Source of the DNA: Pseudomonas sp. FP2196
GTDB taxonomy: Bacteria > Pseudomonadota > Gammaproteobacteria > Pseudomonadales > Pseudomonadaceae
Direction: 5' to 3'
Assembly: GCF_030687715.1 (NCBI RefSeq)
Contig: NZ_CP117445.1
Span: 5,542,501-5,606,500, forward strand
Length of the DNA: 64,000 nucleotides
Part shown: positions 1-10,107 of the stretch, piece by piece
Position numbering within the stretch: the stretch's first letter is position 1
Layout of the letters: each line of letters starts with the position of its first letter
Position numbers and translations under genes: made by a program
Notes under the pieces: generated by a model
The model's database searches: none
What the model saw: the letters and a program-made list of their open reading frames with translations, nothing else
Told to the model about the DNA's origin: nothing

Positions 1-18
1 GATCAAACTCTTCAGTTC
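1..18 (-). rRNA. rrs: 16S rRNA, first 18 nt (gene continues outside the window)
   Basis: Read on the minus strand, bases 18 to 1 give GAACTGAAGAGTTTGATC, the standard 5' end of Pseudomonas 16S rRNA. The rest of the gene lies beyond base 1. The leader and promoters found between 38 and 556 on the same strand support an rRNA operon transcribed out of the window. Confidence 0.9.
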
Positions 19-167
19 AAACATCTTTGGGTTTTTAAGAAACCCTAAACTTGGCTCAGCAATCGTTGGTTACATCTTTGATTTCTCGCGGAGTAACTTG
101 TGATGCTGATAATCTTGTTGACTATCAGTCTGACTCCACAAGCACCCACACGAATTGCTTGATTCAG

Positions 168-179
168 TTGTTAAAGAGC
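168..179 (-). promoter_or_regulatory. boxA antitermination element of the rRNA leader
   Basis: The minus strand reads GCTCTTTAACAA, matching the boxA element of rrn leaders, where NusB/S10 and other Nus factors assemble to make RNA polymerase resistant to Rho. It lies about 150 nt upstream of the 16S 5' end and downstream of all three promoters, the expected position. Confidence 0.8.
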
Positions 180-215
180 GGTTGGTTAAGATCTTTCGTC
201 TCAACCGAGGCGCGC

Positions 216-243
216 ATTCTACAGCAGCCTCATTTGCTGTCAA
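216..243 (-). promoter_or_regulatory. rrn promoter closest to 16S (third of three)
   Basis: On the minus strand a perfect -35 TTGACA (238-243) is separated by 16 bp from -10 TAGAAT (216-221). The -10 is followed by a GC-rich GCGCG discriminator, typical of stringently controlled rRNA promoters. Confidence 0.85.
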
Positions 244-325
244 GTGATTATTTTCAGAAGTTTTCGAAGAATTCTTCAACAACTTCAACCACTTGCGCTT
301 CCGATCTCTCGTTAGCGGGAGGCGA

Positions 326-353
326 ATTCTACAGCGTTACTCGCTGTTGTCAA
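326..353 (-). promoter_or_regulatory. rrn promoter, middle
   Basis: On the minus strand -35 TTGACA (348-353) and -10 TAGAAT (326-331) are 16 bp apart. Both hexamers and the spacing are identical to those of the promoter at 216-243, about 110 bp downstream, suggesting the promoters arose by duplication. Confidence 0.85.
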
Positions 354-528
354 CACCTCTTTTTCTCCGCTTTCGACCGAGAAGATCGAACCGTTAAAAG
401 AGCCAAACATCACCGCTCTTTCAACTCCTTCCAGGCTTCGATGAACTGAAGCAACCCGCTCTCGAAACCTACTTAACTCATTGAATCTCAAGGAGTTTTC
501 CGTTTCGACTGCGCCGGAAGTGGGGCGA

Positions 529-556
529 ATTATAGACTTCCAGAATCTGCCGTCAA
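529..556 (-). promoter_or_regulatory. rrn promoter, most upstream
   Basis: On the minus strand -35 TTGACG (551-556) and a consensus -10 TATAAT (529-534) are 16 bp apart. A GC-rich discriminator (TCGCCCC) follows. It begins only 15 bp from the 3' end of the tyrosyl-tRNA synthetase gene, so it is the first promoter of the rRNA operon after that gene. Confidence 0.75.
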
Positions 557-571
557 CCACTAATTTCGACT

Positions 572-1771
572 TTATTCAGATTTCAGCGTGATGCGTGCAA
601 AAGCCTTCTTGCCAGCCTGGCAAACATGGGTCGCACCCACTACGCATATAAAGGAACGATCAACGACCTCACCATCTACACGCACACCACCGGAAGCGAG
701 CAGATCGCGCGCCGCCGCAGAGTTCTTCACCAGCCCTGCTTTATTAAGGACGGCAGCGATCGGCATATCCTCAGCAGATGCCAATTCGATTTCCGGCAGA
801 TCATCCGGCAACTCACCATCCTTCATACGGTTACCCGCTGCACGATGAGCATTAGCCGCAGCCTCCTCACCATGGAAGCGCGCAACGATCTCTTCCGCCA
901 GCTTGATCTTGATGTCACGCGGATTAGCACCCGCCTCCACATCAGCGCGGAACGCATTGATCTCATCCATGGAGCGGAAGCTGAGCAATTCGAAGTAGCG
1001 CCACATCAGCGCATCCGGAATCGAAACCAGCTTGCTGTACATGACGCCCGGAGCTTCCTGAATGCCGACATAGTTGCCCAACGATTTGGACATCTTCTTG
1101 ACGCCATCCAGCCCCTCGAGCAGCGGCATGGTCAGAATGCACTGAGCTTCTTGACCATAACCACGCTGCAGCTCGCGCCCCATCAGCAAGTTGAACTTCT
1201 GATCGGTACCGCCCAACTCGACGTCCGCACGCAGAGCGACCGAGTCGTAACCCTGAACCAGCGGATAGAGGAACTCGTGAATAGCGATCGGCTGATTGGT
1301 GGTGTAGCGCTTGTCGAAGTCATCACGCTCAAGCATACGAGCGACAGTGTATTGCGAAGTCAGACGAATGAAGTCCGCCGGCCCCATCTGATCCATCCAG
1401 GTGGAGTTGAAGGCAACTTCGGTTTTCGCCGGATCAAGAATCTTGAAAACCTGAGTCTTGTAGGTTTCAGCGTTTTCGAGAACCTGCTCGCGAGTCAGCG
1501 GAGGACGAGTTGCGCTTTTGCCACTCGGATCACCGATCATCCCGGTGAAATCACCTATAAGGAAGATCACCTGATGCCCCAGATCCTGGAACTGGCGAAG
1601 CTTATTAATAAGCACGGTGTGACCCAAGTGCAGATCCGGAGCGGTTGGATCGAAACCAGCCTTGATACGCAGCGGTTGGCCACGCTTGAGCTTTTCGATC
1701 AGCTCGGACTCAACCAACAGTTCTTCCGCACCACGTTTAATCAGCGCTAGCTGCTCTTCAACCGACTTCAT
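572..1771 (-). CDS. tyrS: Tyrosyl-tRNA synthetase (TyrZ-like)
   Basis: Class I aminoacyl-tRNA synthetase that charges tRNA-Tyr with tyrosine in the cytoplasm. At 399 aa it has the HIGH-type signature HLGH at residues 48-51, KMSKS at 226-230 and a C-terminal S4 RNA-binding domain (about 340-399). The start at 1771 (MKSVEEQL) was preferred over an upstream in-frame codon at 1828 because the family begins here. The gene sits directly upstream of a 16S gene on the same strand; from memory this matches tyrZ (PA0668) of P. aeruginosa, which has a second, divergent tyrS elsewhere. Whether this genome has the second copy cannot be seen. Confidence 0.95.
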   Translation of the reverse strand: MKSVEEQLALIKRGAEELLVESELIEKLKRGQPLRIKAGFDPTAPDLHLGHTVLINKLRQFQDLGHQVIFLIGDFTGMIGDPSGKSATRPPLTREQVLENAETYKTQVFKILDPAKTEVAFNSTWMDQMGPADFIRLTSQYTVARMLERDDFDKRYTTNQPIAIHEFLYPLVQGYDSVALRADVELGGTDQKFNLLMGRELQRGYGQEAQCILTMPLLEGLDGVKKMSKSLGNYVGIQEAPGVMYSKLVSIPDALMWRYFELLSFRSMDEINAFRADVEAGANPRDIKIKLAEEIVARFHGEEAAANAHRAAGNRMKDGELPDDLPEIELASAEDMPIAAVLNKAGLVKNSAAARDLLASGGVRVDGEVVDRSFICVVGATHVCQAGKKAFARITLKSE

Positions 1772-1862
1772 AACAGACCCGCAAGGCTCAGATTCAAAGG
1801 GAACCAACCATACAAGATCGCGCACCAATTACAAGTTTTGCCCGGCGCACGGACACCAATCC

Positions 1863-1879
1863 ACAGACGTGATGTCTGT
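1863..1879. promoter_or_regulatory. Inverted repeat between tyrS and the M23 peptidase gene
   Basis: ACAGAC and GTCTGT arms flank a 5-nt spacer in the 212-bp divergent region between the two genes. Directly to its right, on the plus strand, lie AT-rich promoter-like hexamers (TTGCTT at 1884, TATTTT at 1907, 17 bp apart). The dyad could be an operator, but I recognise no regulator for it. Confidence 0.3.
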
Positions 1880-1983
1880 AGACTTGCTTCAGAGATGATT
1901 TGGTTATATTTTATACAGTTATTTCATCTTCATCATGTCATTCATCTTTTCCAATTCATCACTTTTCAAAGTCAAAATTACTT

Positions 1984-3408
1984 ATGACCACTGAACCGTC
2001 TAAAGCGCCACCGCTTTACCCGAAGACCCACCTGCTCGCCGCAAGTGGTATCGCCGCCCTTCTCAGCCTGGCGCTCCTGGTATTTCCTTCCAGTGATGTT
2101 GAAGCCAAAAAGACGACCCTGAGCCTTGAACTGGAAAGTCCTGCTGAACAACTGACACAAGATCAAGACGCTGCTGACGCCGCTCAAGCCACAAATGAGC
2201 CAGTAGCCTCACCGTTTGCACAAATCGAAAACACCGAAGAAAACGCTCCGCAAACCGCAGAAGCCAAACCTGCTCCAGAACCTCTCGCGGAAAAACCGAA
2301 AGCTCCAGGTCACCGGGAAGTCGTCGTTTCCAAGGGCGATACGCTTTCGACACTGTTCGAAAAAGTCGGCCTTCCAGCCACAGCCGTGCATGAAATACTG
2401 GCCAGCGACAAGCAAGCCAAACAGTTCAGCCAGCTCAAACGCGGCCAGAAGCTCGAATTCGAACTGAACCCGGAAGGCCAGCTCACCAGCCTGCACAGCA
2501 AGGTCAGCGATGTTGAAACCATCACCCTGACCAAGAATGACAAGGGTTACGCTTTCAACCGGGTTACTGCAAAACCTACTGTTCGCACTGCCTACGTCCA
2601 TGGCGTGATCAACAGTTCGTTGTCACAATCCGCCGCGCGTGCTGGCCTATCGCACAGCCTGACCATGGATATGGCCAGCGTATTCGGCTACGACGTCGAC
2701 TTCGCACAAGACATCCGCCAGGGTGACGAATTCGATGTGATCTACGAACAGAAAGTGGTCAACGGTAAAGCTGTTGGCAATGGCCCGATCCTGTCCGCCC
2801 GCTTCACCAACCGCGGCAAGACTTACACCGCCGTGCGTTACACCAACAAGCAAGGCAACAGCAGCTATTACACGGCCGACGGCAATAGCATGCGCAAGGC
2901 GTTCATCCGAACGCCGGTGGACTTTGCCCGCATCAGCTCGAAGTTCTCCATGGGCCGCAAACACCCTATCCTCAACAAGATCCGCGCGCACAAAGGCGTC
3001 GATTACGCAGCCCCACGCGGCACGCCGATCAAGGCTGCCGGTGACGGTAAAGTACTGTTGGCCGGTCGCCGCGGCGGTTACGGCAACACTGTAATCATTC
3101 AGCACGGCAACACTTACCGTACGCTATACGGCCACATGCAAGGCTTCGCCAAAGGTGTGAAAACCGGCGGCACGGTCAAGCAGGGTCAAGTAATCGGTTA
3201 CATCGGCACGACAGGGCTGTCCACAGGACCGCACTTGCACTATGAGTTCCAGGTCAACGGCGTACATGTCGATCCACTGGGCCAGAAGCTGCCAATGGCC
3301 GATCCGATTGCCAAGGCCGAACGCGCCCGCTTCCTGGCTCAGAGTCAGCCGCTGATGGCGCGCATGGACCAAGAGAAGGCCACCATGCTGGCCTCGAGCA
3401 AGCGCTAA
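1984..3408 (+). CDS. mepM: M23 family murein endopeptidase (MepM-like)
   Basis: Probable periplasmic peptidoglycan endopeptidase that cuts peptide cross-links for wall growth. It has 474 aa: an N-terminal membrane anchor (about residues 19-38), a LysM/OapA-like wall-binding domain (about 95-180, containing SKGDTLSTLFEKVG), then a C-terminal M23 domain. The zinc ligands are visible in HKGVDY and in GPHLHYEF near the C-terminus. An in-frame ATG at 1900 was rejected because the 28 extra residues are not typical of the family. anmK follows after 3 bp, so the two are likely co-transcribed, linking wall cleavage with recycling of its products. Confidence 0.88.
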   Translation: MTTEPSKAPPLYPKTHLLAASGIAALLSLALLVFPSSDVEAKKTTLSLELESPAEQLTQDQDAADAAQATNEPVASPFAQIENTEENAPQTAEAKPAPEPLAEKPKAPGHREVVVSKGDTLSTLFEKVGLPATAVHEILASDKQAKQFSQLKRGQKLEFELNPEGQLTSLHSKVSDVETITLTKNDKGYAFNRVTAKPTVRTAYVHGVINSSLSQSAARAGLSHSLTMDMASVFGYDVDFAQDIRQGDEFDVIYEQKVVNGKAVGNGPILSARFTNRGKTYTAVRYTNKQGNSSYYTADGNSMRKAFIRTPVDFARISSKFSMGRKHPILNKIRAHKGVDYAAPRGTPIKAAGDGKVLLAGRRGGYGNTVIIQHGNTYRTLYGHMQGFAKGVKTGGTVKQGQVIGYIGTTGLSTGPHLHYEFQVNGVHVDPLGQKLPMADPIAKAERARFLAQSQPLMARMDQEKATMLASSKR

Positions 3409-4503
<1,095 letters not shown>

Positions 4504-4519
4504 CCCAAACGTCGCCAAC

Positions 4520-4558
4520 AAAAAACGCCGCAGAACCAAAGGCTCTGCGGCGTTTTAT
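4520..4558. terminator. Bidirectional terminator between anmK and erpA
   Basis: A long stem (about 4522-4537 pairing with 4541-4556, core CGCCGCAGA / TCTGCGGCG) has A-rich sequence on the left and T-rich on the right, so it can terminate on both strands. It lies between the convergent anmK and erpA genes. Confidence 0.9.
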
Positions 4559-4577
4559 TGTGTGCAGCGAAGTGCGA

Positions 4578-4928
4578 TCAGATCGAGAACGAAGATCCGC
4601 AACCACAAGTCGTGGTGGCGTTCGGGTTCTTGATCACGAAGCGCGAACCTTCCAGACCTTCCTGGTAGTCCACTTCGGCACCAGCGAGGTACTGGAAGCT
4701 CATCGGATCAACCACCAGGCTCACGCCTTCGCGCTCGACGATGGTGTCGTCCTCGGCTACATCTTCATCGAAGGTGAAACCGTACTGAAACCCTGAACAA
4801 CCGCCGCCCGTAACGAATACGCGCAGCTTCAAGCGATCATTCCCCTCTTCATCGACCAGGCTCTTCACCTTGTGCGCAGCACCGTGGGTGAATTGCAAAG
4901 CCGTGGGGGTGAAGGATTCGACGCTCAT
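4578..4928 (-). CDS. erpA: Iron-sulfur cluster insertion protein ErpA
   Basis: A-type carrier that delivers Fe-S clusters to apoproteins such as IspG/IspH. The 116-aa protein has the three invariant cysteines: one in TGGGCSGF near the middle and two in the C-terminal CGCGSSF. The length is typical. It is transcribed from the right, downstream of argC but separated from it by a terminator, so it probably has its own promoter in 4929-5049. Confidence 0.96.
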   Translation of the reverse strand: MSVESFTPTALQFTHGAAHKVKSLVDEEGNDRLKLRVFVTGGGCSGFQYGFTFDEDVAEDDTIVEREGVSLVVDPMSFQYLAGAEVDYQEGLEGSRFVIKNPNATTTCGCGSSFSI

Positions 4929-5049
4929 GCTGACTATCTCCCGGCGTTACGCCGCCATAATGCGTGATGACGCGCATTATCCGCTTGTCCGAGAAAATCG
5001 GTCAACTATTGTTACGGTATATCAATAAACCCGACCAGCTGTTCAGAAT

Positions 5050-5080
5050 GCAAAAAGGCCCGTTCGACGGGCCTTTTTGC
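5050..5080. terminator. Terminator of argC
   Basis: Perfect stem GGCCCG/CGGGCC with a TTCGA loop, flanked by A5 and T5 runs, so it could work in both directions. It lies 17 bp past the argC stop and separates argC from erpA. Confidence 0.9.
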
Positions 5081-5096
5081 TGTGCCGGATAATGTG

Positions 5097-6134
5097 TTAC
5101 GGCAGCATGCCAGCATGGGAAAGACCAAAACGCTCGTCCAGCCCAAACAGGATGTTCATGTTCTGCACAGCCTGCCCCGACGCGCCTTTGACCAGATTGT
5201 CGATCACCGACAACACCACTACCAGATCGCCATCCTGCGGACGGTGAACCGCAATACGGCAAACGTTGGCGCCACGCACGCTGCGGGTTTCCGGATGGCT
5301 GCCGGCTGGCATTACATCGACGAACGGTTCGTTGGCATAACGCTTTTCAAACAGCGCCTGCAGATCCACCGAGCGATCAACCACGGTCGCGTAAAGCGTG
5401 GAGTGAATACCACGGATCATCGGCGTCAGATGCGGGACGAATGTCAGACCGACATCCTTGCCGCCCGCTGCGCGACGCAGACCCTGGCGAATTTCCGGCA
5501 GGTGACGGTGACCTTTCACCGCGTAAGCCTTCATGCTTTCCGACGTCTCCGAGTACAGGGAGCCTACAGCCGCACCGCGACCAGCACCGCTGACACCGGA
5601 TTTGCAGTCGGCGATCAGACGCGAAGCATCAGCCAGACCCGCTTCAAGCAACGGCAAGAAACCCAACTGAGTAGCGGTCGGATAGCAGCCTGGCACCGCG
5701 ATCAGGCGAGCCTTTTTGATCTGCTCACGATTGACTTCCGGCAAACCGTAAACCGCTTCGTCCAGCAACTCCGGCGCACCGTGCGGCTGACCGTACCATT
5801 TGGCCCACTCCTCAGCGTCTTGCAGACGGAAGTCCGCCGACAGATCGATAACCTTGGTGCCCGCCGCCAGCAGTTCACCTGCCAAAGCGTGAGCGACACC
5901 ATGCGGTGTGGCGAAGAACACCACGTCACAGGCGCCCAAGGTCTTGATGTCCGGCACGCTGAAGGCCAGACCGTCGTAGTGGCCGCGCAGGTTGGGGTAC
6001 ATGTCAGCCACGGCCAGACCGGCCTCGGATCGGGAAGTGATCACCACCACTTCTGCCTGCGGATGCTGTGCCAACAGACGCAGCAGTTCGACACCGGTGT
6101 AACCCGTGCCGCCGACGATACCGACCTTGACCAT
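5097..6134 (-). CDS. argC: N-acetyl-gamma-glutamyl-phosphate reductase
   Basis: NADPH-dependent third step of arginine biosynthesis. It has 345 aa, an N-terminal Rossmann motif ([18 protein letters not shown]) and the catalytic cysteine in VPGCYPTA near residue 150. The start at 6134 was chosen over one 72 bp upstream because the Rossmann strand begins immediately and GAGGG precedes it. It is a single-gene unit with its own terminator and no other arg gene nearby. Confidence 0.97.
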   Translation of the reverse strand: MVKVGIVGGTGYTGVELLRLLAQHPQAEVVVITSRSEAGLAVADMYPNLRGHYDGLAFSVPDIKTLGACDVVFFATPHGVAHALAGELLAAGTKVIDLSADFRLQDAEEWAKWYGQPHGAPELLDEAVYGLPEVNREQIKKARLIAVPGCYPTATQLGFLPLLEAGLADASRLIADCKSGVSGAGRGAAVGSLYSETSESMKAYAVKGHRHLPEIRQGLRRAAGGKDVGLTFVPHLTPMIRGIHSTLYATVVDRSVDLQALFEKRYANEPFVDVMPAGSHPETRSVRGANVCRIAVHRPQDGDLVVVLSVIDNLVKGASGQAVQNMNILFGLDERFGLSHAGMLP

Positions 6135-6269
6135 AAACCTGCCCTCAACGAACCCACTGGAAAGCCGTCGATAATAGGGGCCACGCGGCCCTGCGACAAC
6201 CGTCAAGGTGACGCGCGGACGCTCAAGCCTCTACTATCCGGCTTACCGTGAATCAGGGAATAACTAAAA

Positions 6270-6698
6270 ATGCTCTATCTGTGGATCAAAGCGTTGCACA
6301 TCCTCAGCGTCGTTTGCTGGTTTGCCGGCCTGTTTTACCTGCCGCGACTGTTCGTTTATCACGCGCAAAGTGAAGACACGGTCAGCAAAGAACGCTTCAG
6401 CATCATGGAGCGCAAGCTGTATCGCGGCATCATGGGCCCGGCAATGATCGCCACGCTGATCTTCGGCGGCTGGCTGATCTATCTCAACCCGGGCATCTTC
6501 AGCATGGGCGGCTGGATTCACGCCAAACTGACCCTGGTCGTCTTGCTGATCGGTTACCACCATATGTGCGGCGCACAGGTAAAACGCTTTGCCCGTGGCG
6601 AGAACACCCGCAGCCATGTCTTTTATCGCTGGTTCAATGAAGTGCCGGTTCTGATATTGCTGGCTATCGTAATTCTGGTCGTGGTCAAGCCGTTCTAA
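6270..6698 (+). CDS. hemJ: Protoporphyrinogen IX oxidase HemJ
   Basis: Integral inner-membrane protein of 142 aa of the HemJ (UPF0093) family, which oxidises protoporphyrinogen IX to protoporphyrin IX in heme synthesis when HemG/HemY is absent. About four hydrophobic segments are visible. The conserved N-terminal histidine (ALHILSVVCWFAGLFYLPRL) and the segment KLTLVVLLIGYHH with its two histidines fit the family. It begins a plus-strand run with the nitronate monooxygenase gene 33 bp downstream. Confidence 0.9.
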   Translation: MLYLWIKALHILSVVCWFAGLFYLPRLFVYHAQSEDTVSKERFSIMERKLYRGIMGPAMIATLIFGGWLIYLNPGIFSMGGWIHAKLTLVVLLIGYHHMCGAQVKRFARGENTRSHVFYRWFNEVPVLILLAIVILVVVKPF

Positions 6699-6731
6699 CT
6701 TCAACAAGTCAATCACTTCGGGGTACTTCCA

Positions 6732-7700
6732 ATGTCGCTGCCCGCTTTGCTCGAACAACGTCTGCGCCTGCCTGTGGTGGCGGCGCCGATGTTCCTGATT
6801 TCCAACCCTGAACTGGTGCTGGCCTGCTGCAGTAATGGCGTGGTCGGCAGTTTTCCGGCGCTGAACCAGCGCGAAAGCAGCGGGTTCAAGGCTTGGCTGG
6901 AACAGATCGAAGCGGGCCTCGCGACGCTGGACAACCCCGCGCCGTACGCGGTGAACCTCATCGTGCACAACAGTAATCCACGCTTGCAGGCGGATCTGGC
7001 GATTTGCGTGGAGCACAAGGTGCCGATCGTTATCACCAGCCTCGGCGCGGTGAAGGAACTGGTCGATGCAGTGCACAGTTATGGCGGCCTGGTCTTCCAC
7101 GATGTCACCACCCGCCGGCATGCCGAGAAGGCAGCCGAGGCTGGTGTCGACGGCCTGATTGCAGTAGCGGCCGGCGCCGGCGGCCATGCCGGCACCTGGA
7201 GCCCGTTTGCGCTGATCGCCGAGATCCGCGAGTTCTTCGACAAAACCCTGCTGCTTGCAGGATGTCTTAACCACGGCCATGAGATTCTCGCCGCACAGAT
7301 GCTCGGAGCGGATTTGGCCTACTTCGGTACGCGCTTTATCGGCACCACCGAAAGTCATGCACCTGACGCCTACAAGGAGATGCTGCTCACAGCCAAAGCG
7401 GCCGACATCATCCATACTCCAGCGGTGTCGGGAGTGCCGGCCAGTTTCATGCGCCAAAGCCTGGAGGCGGCCGGTTTCGACATGGCAGCGCTACAAGGTA
7501 AGGGCGAAGTGAATTTTGGCGACAAGCTCAAACCGATCAGCGATGAAGCCAAAGCCTGGAAGACCGTGTGGTCAGCCGGGCAAGGCGTGGGGCAGATCGA
7601 CGATCTGCCAGACGTGGATCAGTTGATCGCTCGACTCGACGCTGAATATCGTCAGGCACAGGAACGCGCAGCACAGCTGCCGAAACGCTGGCCCAGGTAA
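6732..7700 (+). CDS. Nitronate monooxygenase family flavoprotein
   Basis: FMN-dependent TIM-barrel enzyme (2-nitropropane dioxygenase family, 322 aa) that detoxifies alkyl nitronates such as propionate-3-nitronate. Visible family features are the N-terminal PVVAAPMF and SNGVVGSFPALN segments, the glycine-rich phosphate-binding part (AAGAGGHAGTWSPFALI, about residues 145-162) and YFGTRFIGTTES near 200. The natural substrate cannot be read from sequence; members of this family were also once called enoyl-ACP reductase-like. Confidence 0.85.
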   Translation: MSLPALLEQRLRLPVVAAPMFLISNPELVLACCSNGVVGSFPALNQRESSGFKAWLEQIEAGLATLDNPAPYAVNLIVHNSNPRLQADLAICVEHKVPIVITSLGAVKELVDAVHSYGGLVFHDVTTRRHAEKAAEAGVDGLIAVAAGAGGHAGTWSPFALIAEIREFFDKTLLLAGCLNHGHEILAAQMLGADLAYFGTRFIGTTESHAPDAYKEMLLTAKAADIIHTPAVSGVPASFMRQSLEAAGFDMAALQGKGEVNFGDKLKPISDEAKAWKTVWSAGQGVGQIDDLPDVDQLIARLDAEYRQAQERAAQLPKRWPR

Positions 7701-7775
7701 AAATCAAACCAGTCGCTTATGGACTGGCCTTACACTAACGACCTTCATTCTCTTCGCGACAAGGATGCCTCGGCC

Positions 7776-8732
7776 ATGAGCGAACCCCGTTACAAGATCG
7801 TCTTCGACGGTGCTCTACAGCCCGGTGTCGATATCACCACTGCCAAGCTCAATCTGGCGGATTTGTTCAAAAGCGATGTGGCAGCCATCGAGCGACTGTT
7901 CAATGGCAGCACCGTGGCGCTTAAGCGTGATCTGTCGCACAGCGATGCGCAGACTTATCTGCAGGCACTGAGCAAAACCGGGATTGACGCACGGATCGAA
8001 TCTGACACGGCCATCGAGCTGAATCTGTCGGACGTCCACGAGCATTCCCCCGCGCCCGCCTATGCGGAACCGAGCTCACCTTATGCGCCACCCCGCGCCA
8101 GCGTTGGTGAAAACCTTCCGGCATTCGCCGTGCTCAAACCGTTAAGCGTCGAAGGCCGGATCGGACGTCTGCGCTTTCTGGCCTGGACGATGGTCGTGAC
8201 GCTGGTAAGCCTGCCAATTCTCAGCATTTTCGCGCTGATCGCCGTCGGCCTTGTCAGTTCCGACTCCACCAGTGGCCTGATCATCGGCGGCCTCATCGCT
8301 GCCATTCTGGGTTTGGCGCTCATCATCATCAGCATTTTGTTCACCGTTCAACGCCTGCACGATATCGGCTGGTCCGGCTGGCTCTGGCTGCTGAATCTTG
8401 TCCCGTTGGTGGGCAGCATCTTTCCTTTTGTGATCATGGTTGTGCCGGGCAATACCGGTGCCAACCGCTACGGGCCACCACCTCCGCCCAACAGCACAGC
8501 AGTCAAGGTGCTGTGCTCTCTGTGGATCGTATTCATCGGGCTGTTTTTCGTAGGTGGAATGCTCGGCGGAATCTCCGCCATTCAGCAGGAATACGAAACC
8601 AGCCTCGAAAGCAGCTACGACAGCGGCTCGGTAACTACCGATGAAATCGACGTCGAGGTCGAACCGGCAGCGAATTCCGCCGACGATGCAGCCGAAGCGG
8701 CGCAGGCCCCTGTAGACTCTGCGAAAGAATGA
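7776..8732 (+). CDS. DUF805 membrane protein
   Basis: 318-aa protein of unknown function. A soluble N-terminal part (about 1-90) is followed by a DUF805 domain with four or so membrane segments (about 105-270), including the family hallmark RLHDIGWSGW, and an acidic, alanine-rich tail. The start at 7776 (MSEPRYKI) was chosen over an in-frame ATG at 7719 because it begins the folded N-domain. It lies 75 bp after the nitronate monooxygenase gene. I do not infer a function. Confidence 0.75.
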   Translation: MSEPRYKIVFDGALQPGVDITTAKLNLADLFKSDVAAIERLFNGSTVALKRDLSHSDAQTYLQALSKTGIDARIESDTAIELNLSDVHEHSPAPAYAEPSSPYAPPRASVGENLPAFAVLKPLSVEGRIGRLRFLAWTMVVTLVSLPILSIFALIAVGLVSSDSTSGLIIGGLIAAILGLALIIISILFTVQRLHDIGWSGWLWLLNLVPLVGSIFPFVIMVVPGNTGANRYGPPPPPNSTAVKVLCSLWIVFIGLFFVGGMLGGISAIQQEYETSLESSYDSGSVTTDEIDVEVEPAANSADDAAEAAQAPVDSAKE

Positions 8733-8793
8733 ACAGCGCTCCCCGCCGTGACACCTGCGTCGCTGGCGCGGAGCTGTTGCGATGGAGAAGTGC

Positions 8794-9582
8794 ATGACCC
8801 GTTACGCTCTGATCACTGGCGCCTCAAGCGGCATCGGCCTGGCCATGGCCGAAGCGCTGGCCCGGCGCGGCCGCAGCCTGATTCTGGTGGCACGCCAGCG
8901 TGATCAGCTGGAAAGTATTGCGATCGAGTTGACCCAGCGCTTCGGCGTCGAGGTGCTGTTTCGCGCCTGCGACCTCGGTGAGCCGTTGCGCTTGTCCGGT
9001 TTTTTGCTGGAACTGGAAGAAGGTGACCGGCAAATTGATCTGTTGGTGAACTGCGCCGGCATTGGCACCTGTGGTCCATTCCTGGCTCAGGACTGGATGA
9101 CCGAGCAGGATTTGATCGAGGTGAACATCCTCGCCCTCACCCGTTTGTGCCATGCGATCGGCAATAGCATGGCGTTGCAAGGCGGCGGGCAGATTCTCAA
9201 CGTTGCCTCGGTAGCGGCGTTCAATCCCGGCCCGTGGATGAGCACCTATTACGCCAGCAAGGCCTATGTGCTGCACTTCTCCGAAGCACTGCGAGTTGAA
9301 CTCAAACAGAGTGCGGTTAAGGTTTCAGTGCTCTGCCCCGGCCCGACCCGCACGGCGTTTTTCCGCACCGCGCAGTTGAACAGCGACAAACTCAAAGACA
9401 GCAAATTGCTGATGAGCCCCGAAGAAGTCGCGCTGTATACCGTACGTGCGCTCGACAAGAACCGCGCAATCATTATTCCGGGACGACGCAACCGCTGGTT
9501 CGCGTTTCTGCCGCGACTGGGTTCGCGTTGGCTCAACCGCACCATCGTCGGCATGGTCAACAAGGCTTACTGCCCGCGCTGA
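8794..9582 (+). CDS. SDR family oxidoreductase
   Basis: Short-chain dehydrogenase/reductase of 262 aa. It has the NAD(P)-binding TGASSGIG at residues 8-15, the NCAGIG strand, the catalytic serine in NVASVAA and the YYASK active-site Tyr/Lys. The start at 8794 is preceded by GGAGAAG; an ATG 12 bp earlier lacks such a site. The C-terminus is of the YqjQ/DltE-like type. The substrate is unknown. Confidence 0.85.
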   Translation: MTRYALITGASSGIGLAMAEALARRGRSLILVARQRDQLESIAIELTQRFGVEVLFRACDLGEPLRLSGFLLELEEGDRQIDLLVNCAGIGTCGPFLAQDWMTEQDLIEVNILALTRLCHAIGNSMALQGGGQILNVASVAAFNPGPWMSTYYASKAYVLHFSEALRVELKQSAVKVSVLCPGPTRTAFFRTAQLNSDKLKDSKLLMSPEEVALYTVRALDKNRAIIIPGRRNRWFAFLPRLGSRWLNRTIVGMVNKAYCPR

Positions 9583-9662
9583 ACTGTCCTACGGCAAAAC
9601 ACTGGGCGGGTTCTTTACCCGTGAGTACACTCAGACCAGCCCACACCACGGAGAAAACAGCA

Positions 9663-10001
9663 GTGGATACTCTGTTCACCAAGATCATCAACCGGGAAAT
9701 CCCGGCCAAGATCATCTACGAGGACGACCAGGTTCTGGCGTTCCACGACATCGCACCCCAGGCGCCAGTACACTTTCTGGTGATCCCGAAAAAACCGGTG
9801 CGTACCCTCAATGACCTGACCGAAGACGACAAGGCATTGGCCGGGCACATTCTTTTCACCGCTCAGCGTCTGGCGTTGGAGCTGGGCTGCGAAGACGGCT
9901 TCCGGGTGGTGATGAACTGCAATGAGAAAGGTGGGCAGACCGTCTACCACATTCATATGCACGTACTCGGTCAGCGCCAGATGAACTGGCCGCCGGGCTG
10001 A
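9663..10001 (+). CDS. hinT: HIT family nucleotide-binding protein (HinT-like)
   Basis: 112-aa histidine-triad protein, probably a purine nucleoside phosphoramidase. The C-terminal catalytic triad HIHMHVLG is intact. The start is GTG at 9663, with GGAG 9 nt upstream; the translation from there (MDTLFTKIINREIPA) matches the family start. It stands alone between the SDR and coq7 genes. Confidence 0.9.
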   Translation: MDTLFTKIINREIPAKIIYEDDQVLAFHDIAPQAPVHFLVIPKKPVRTLNDLTEDDKALAGHILFTAQRLALELGCEDGFRVVMNCNEKGGQTVYHIHMHVLGQRQMNWPPG

Positions 10002-10016
10002 TCCACTTCAAGATCG

Positions 10017-10037
10017 GTGGGAGCGCCCTGCTCCCAC
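10017..10037. repeat. Short REP-like hairpin after the HIT gene
   Basis: GTGGGAGC and GCTCCCAC arms around a 5-nt loop, 16 bp past the HIT stop. It resembles half of the GTGGGAGC-type REP seen elsewhere in this window and has no T-run, so it is not a convincing intrinsic terminator. Confidence 0.5.
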
Positions 10038-10107
10038 ATGACCCAGCGCAAACGCTCCCCGGCCGATTCGGTTAAACTGGCCGCCGAGATTCTTCCCGGA
10101 GGTCAGC

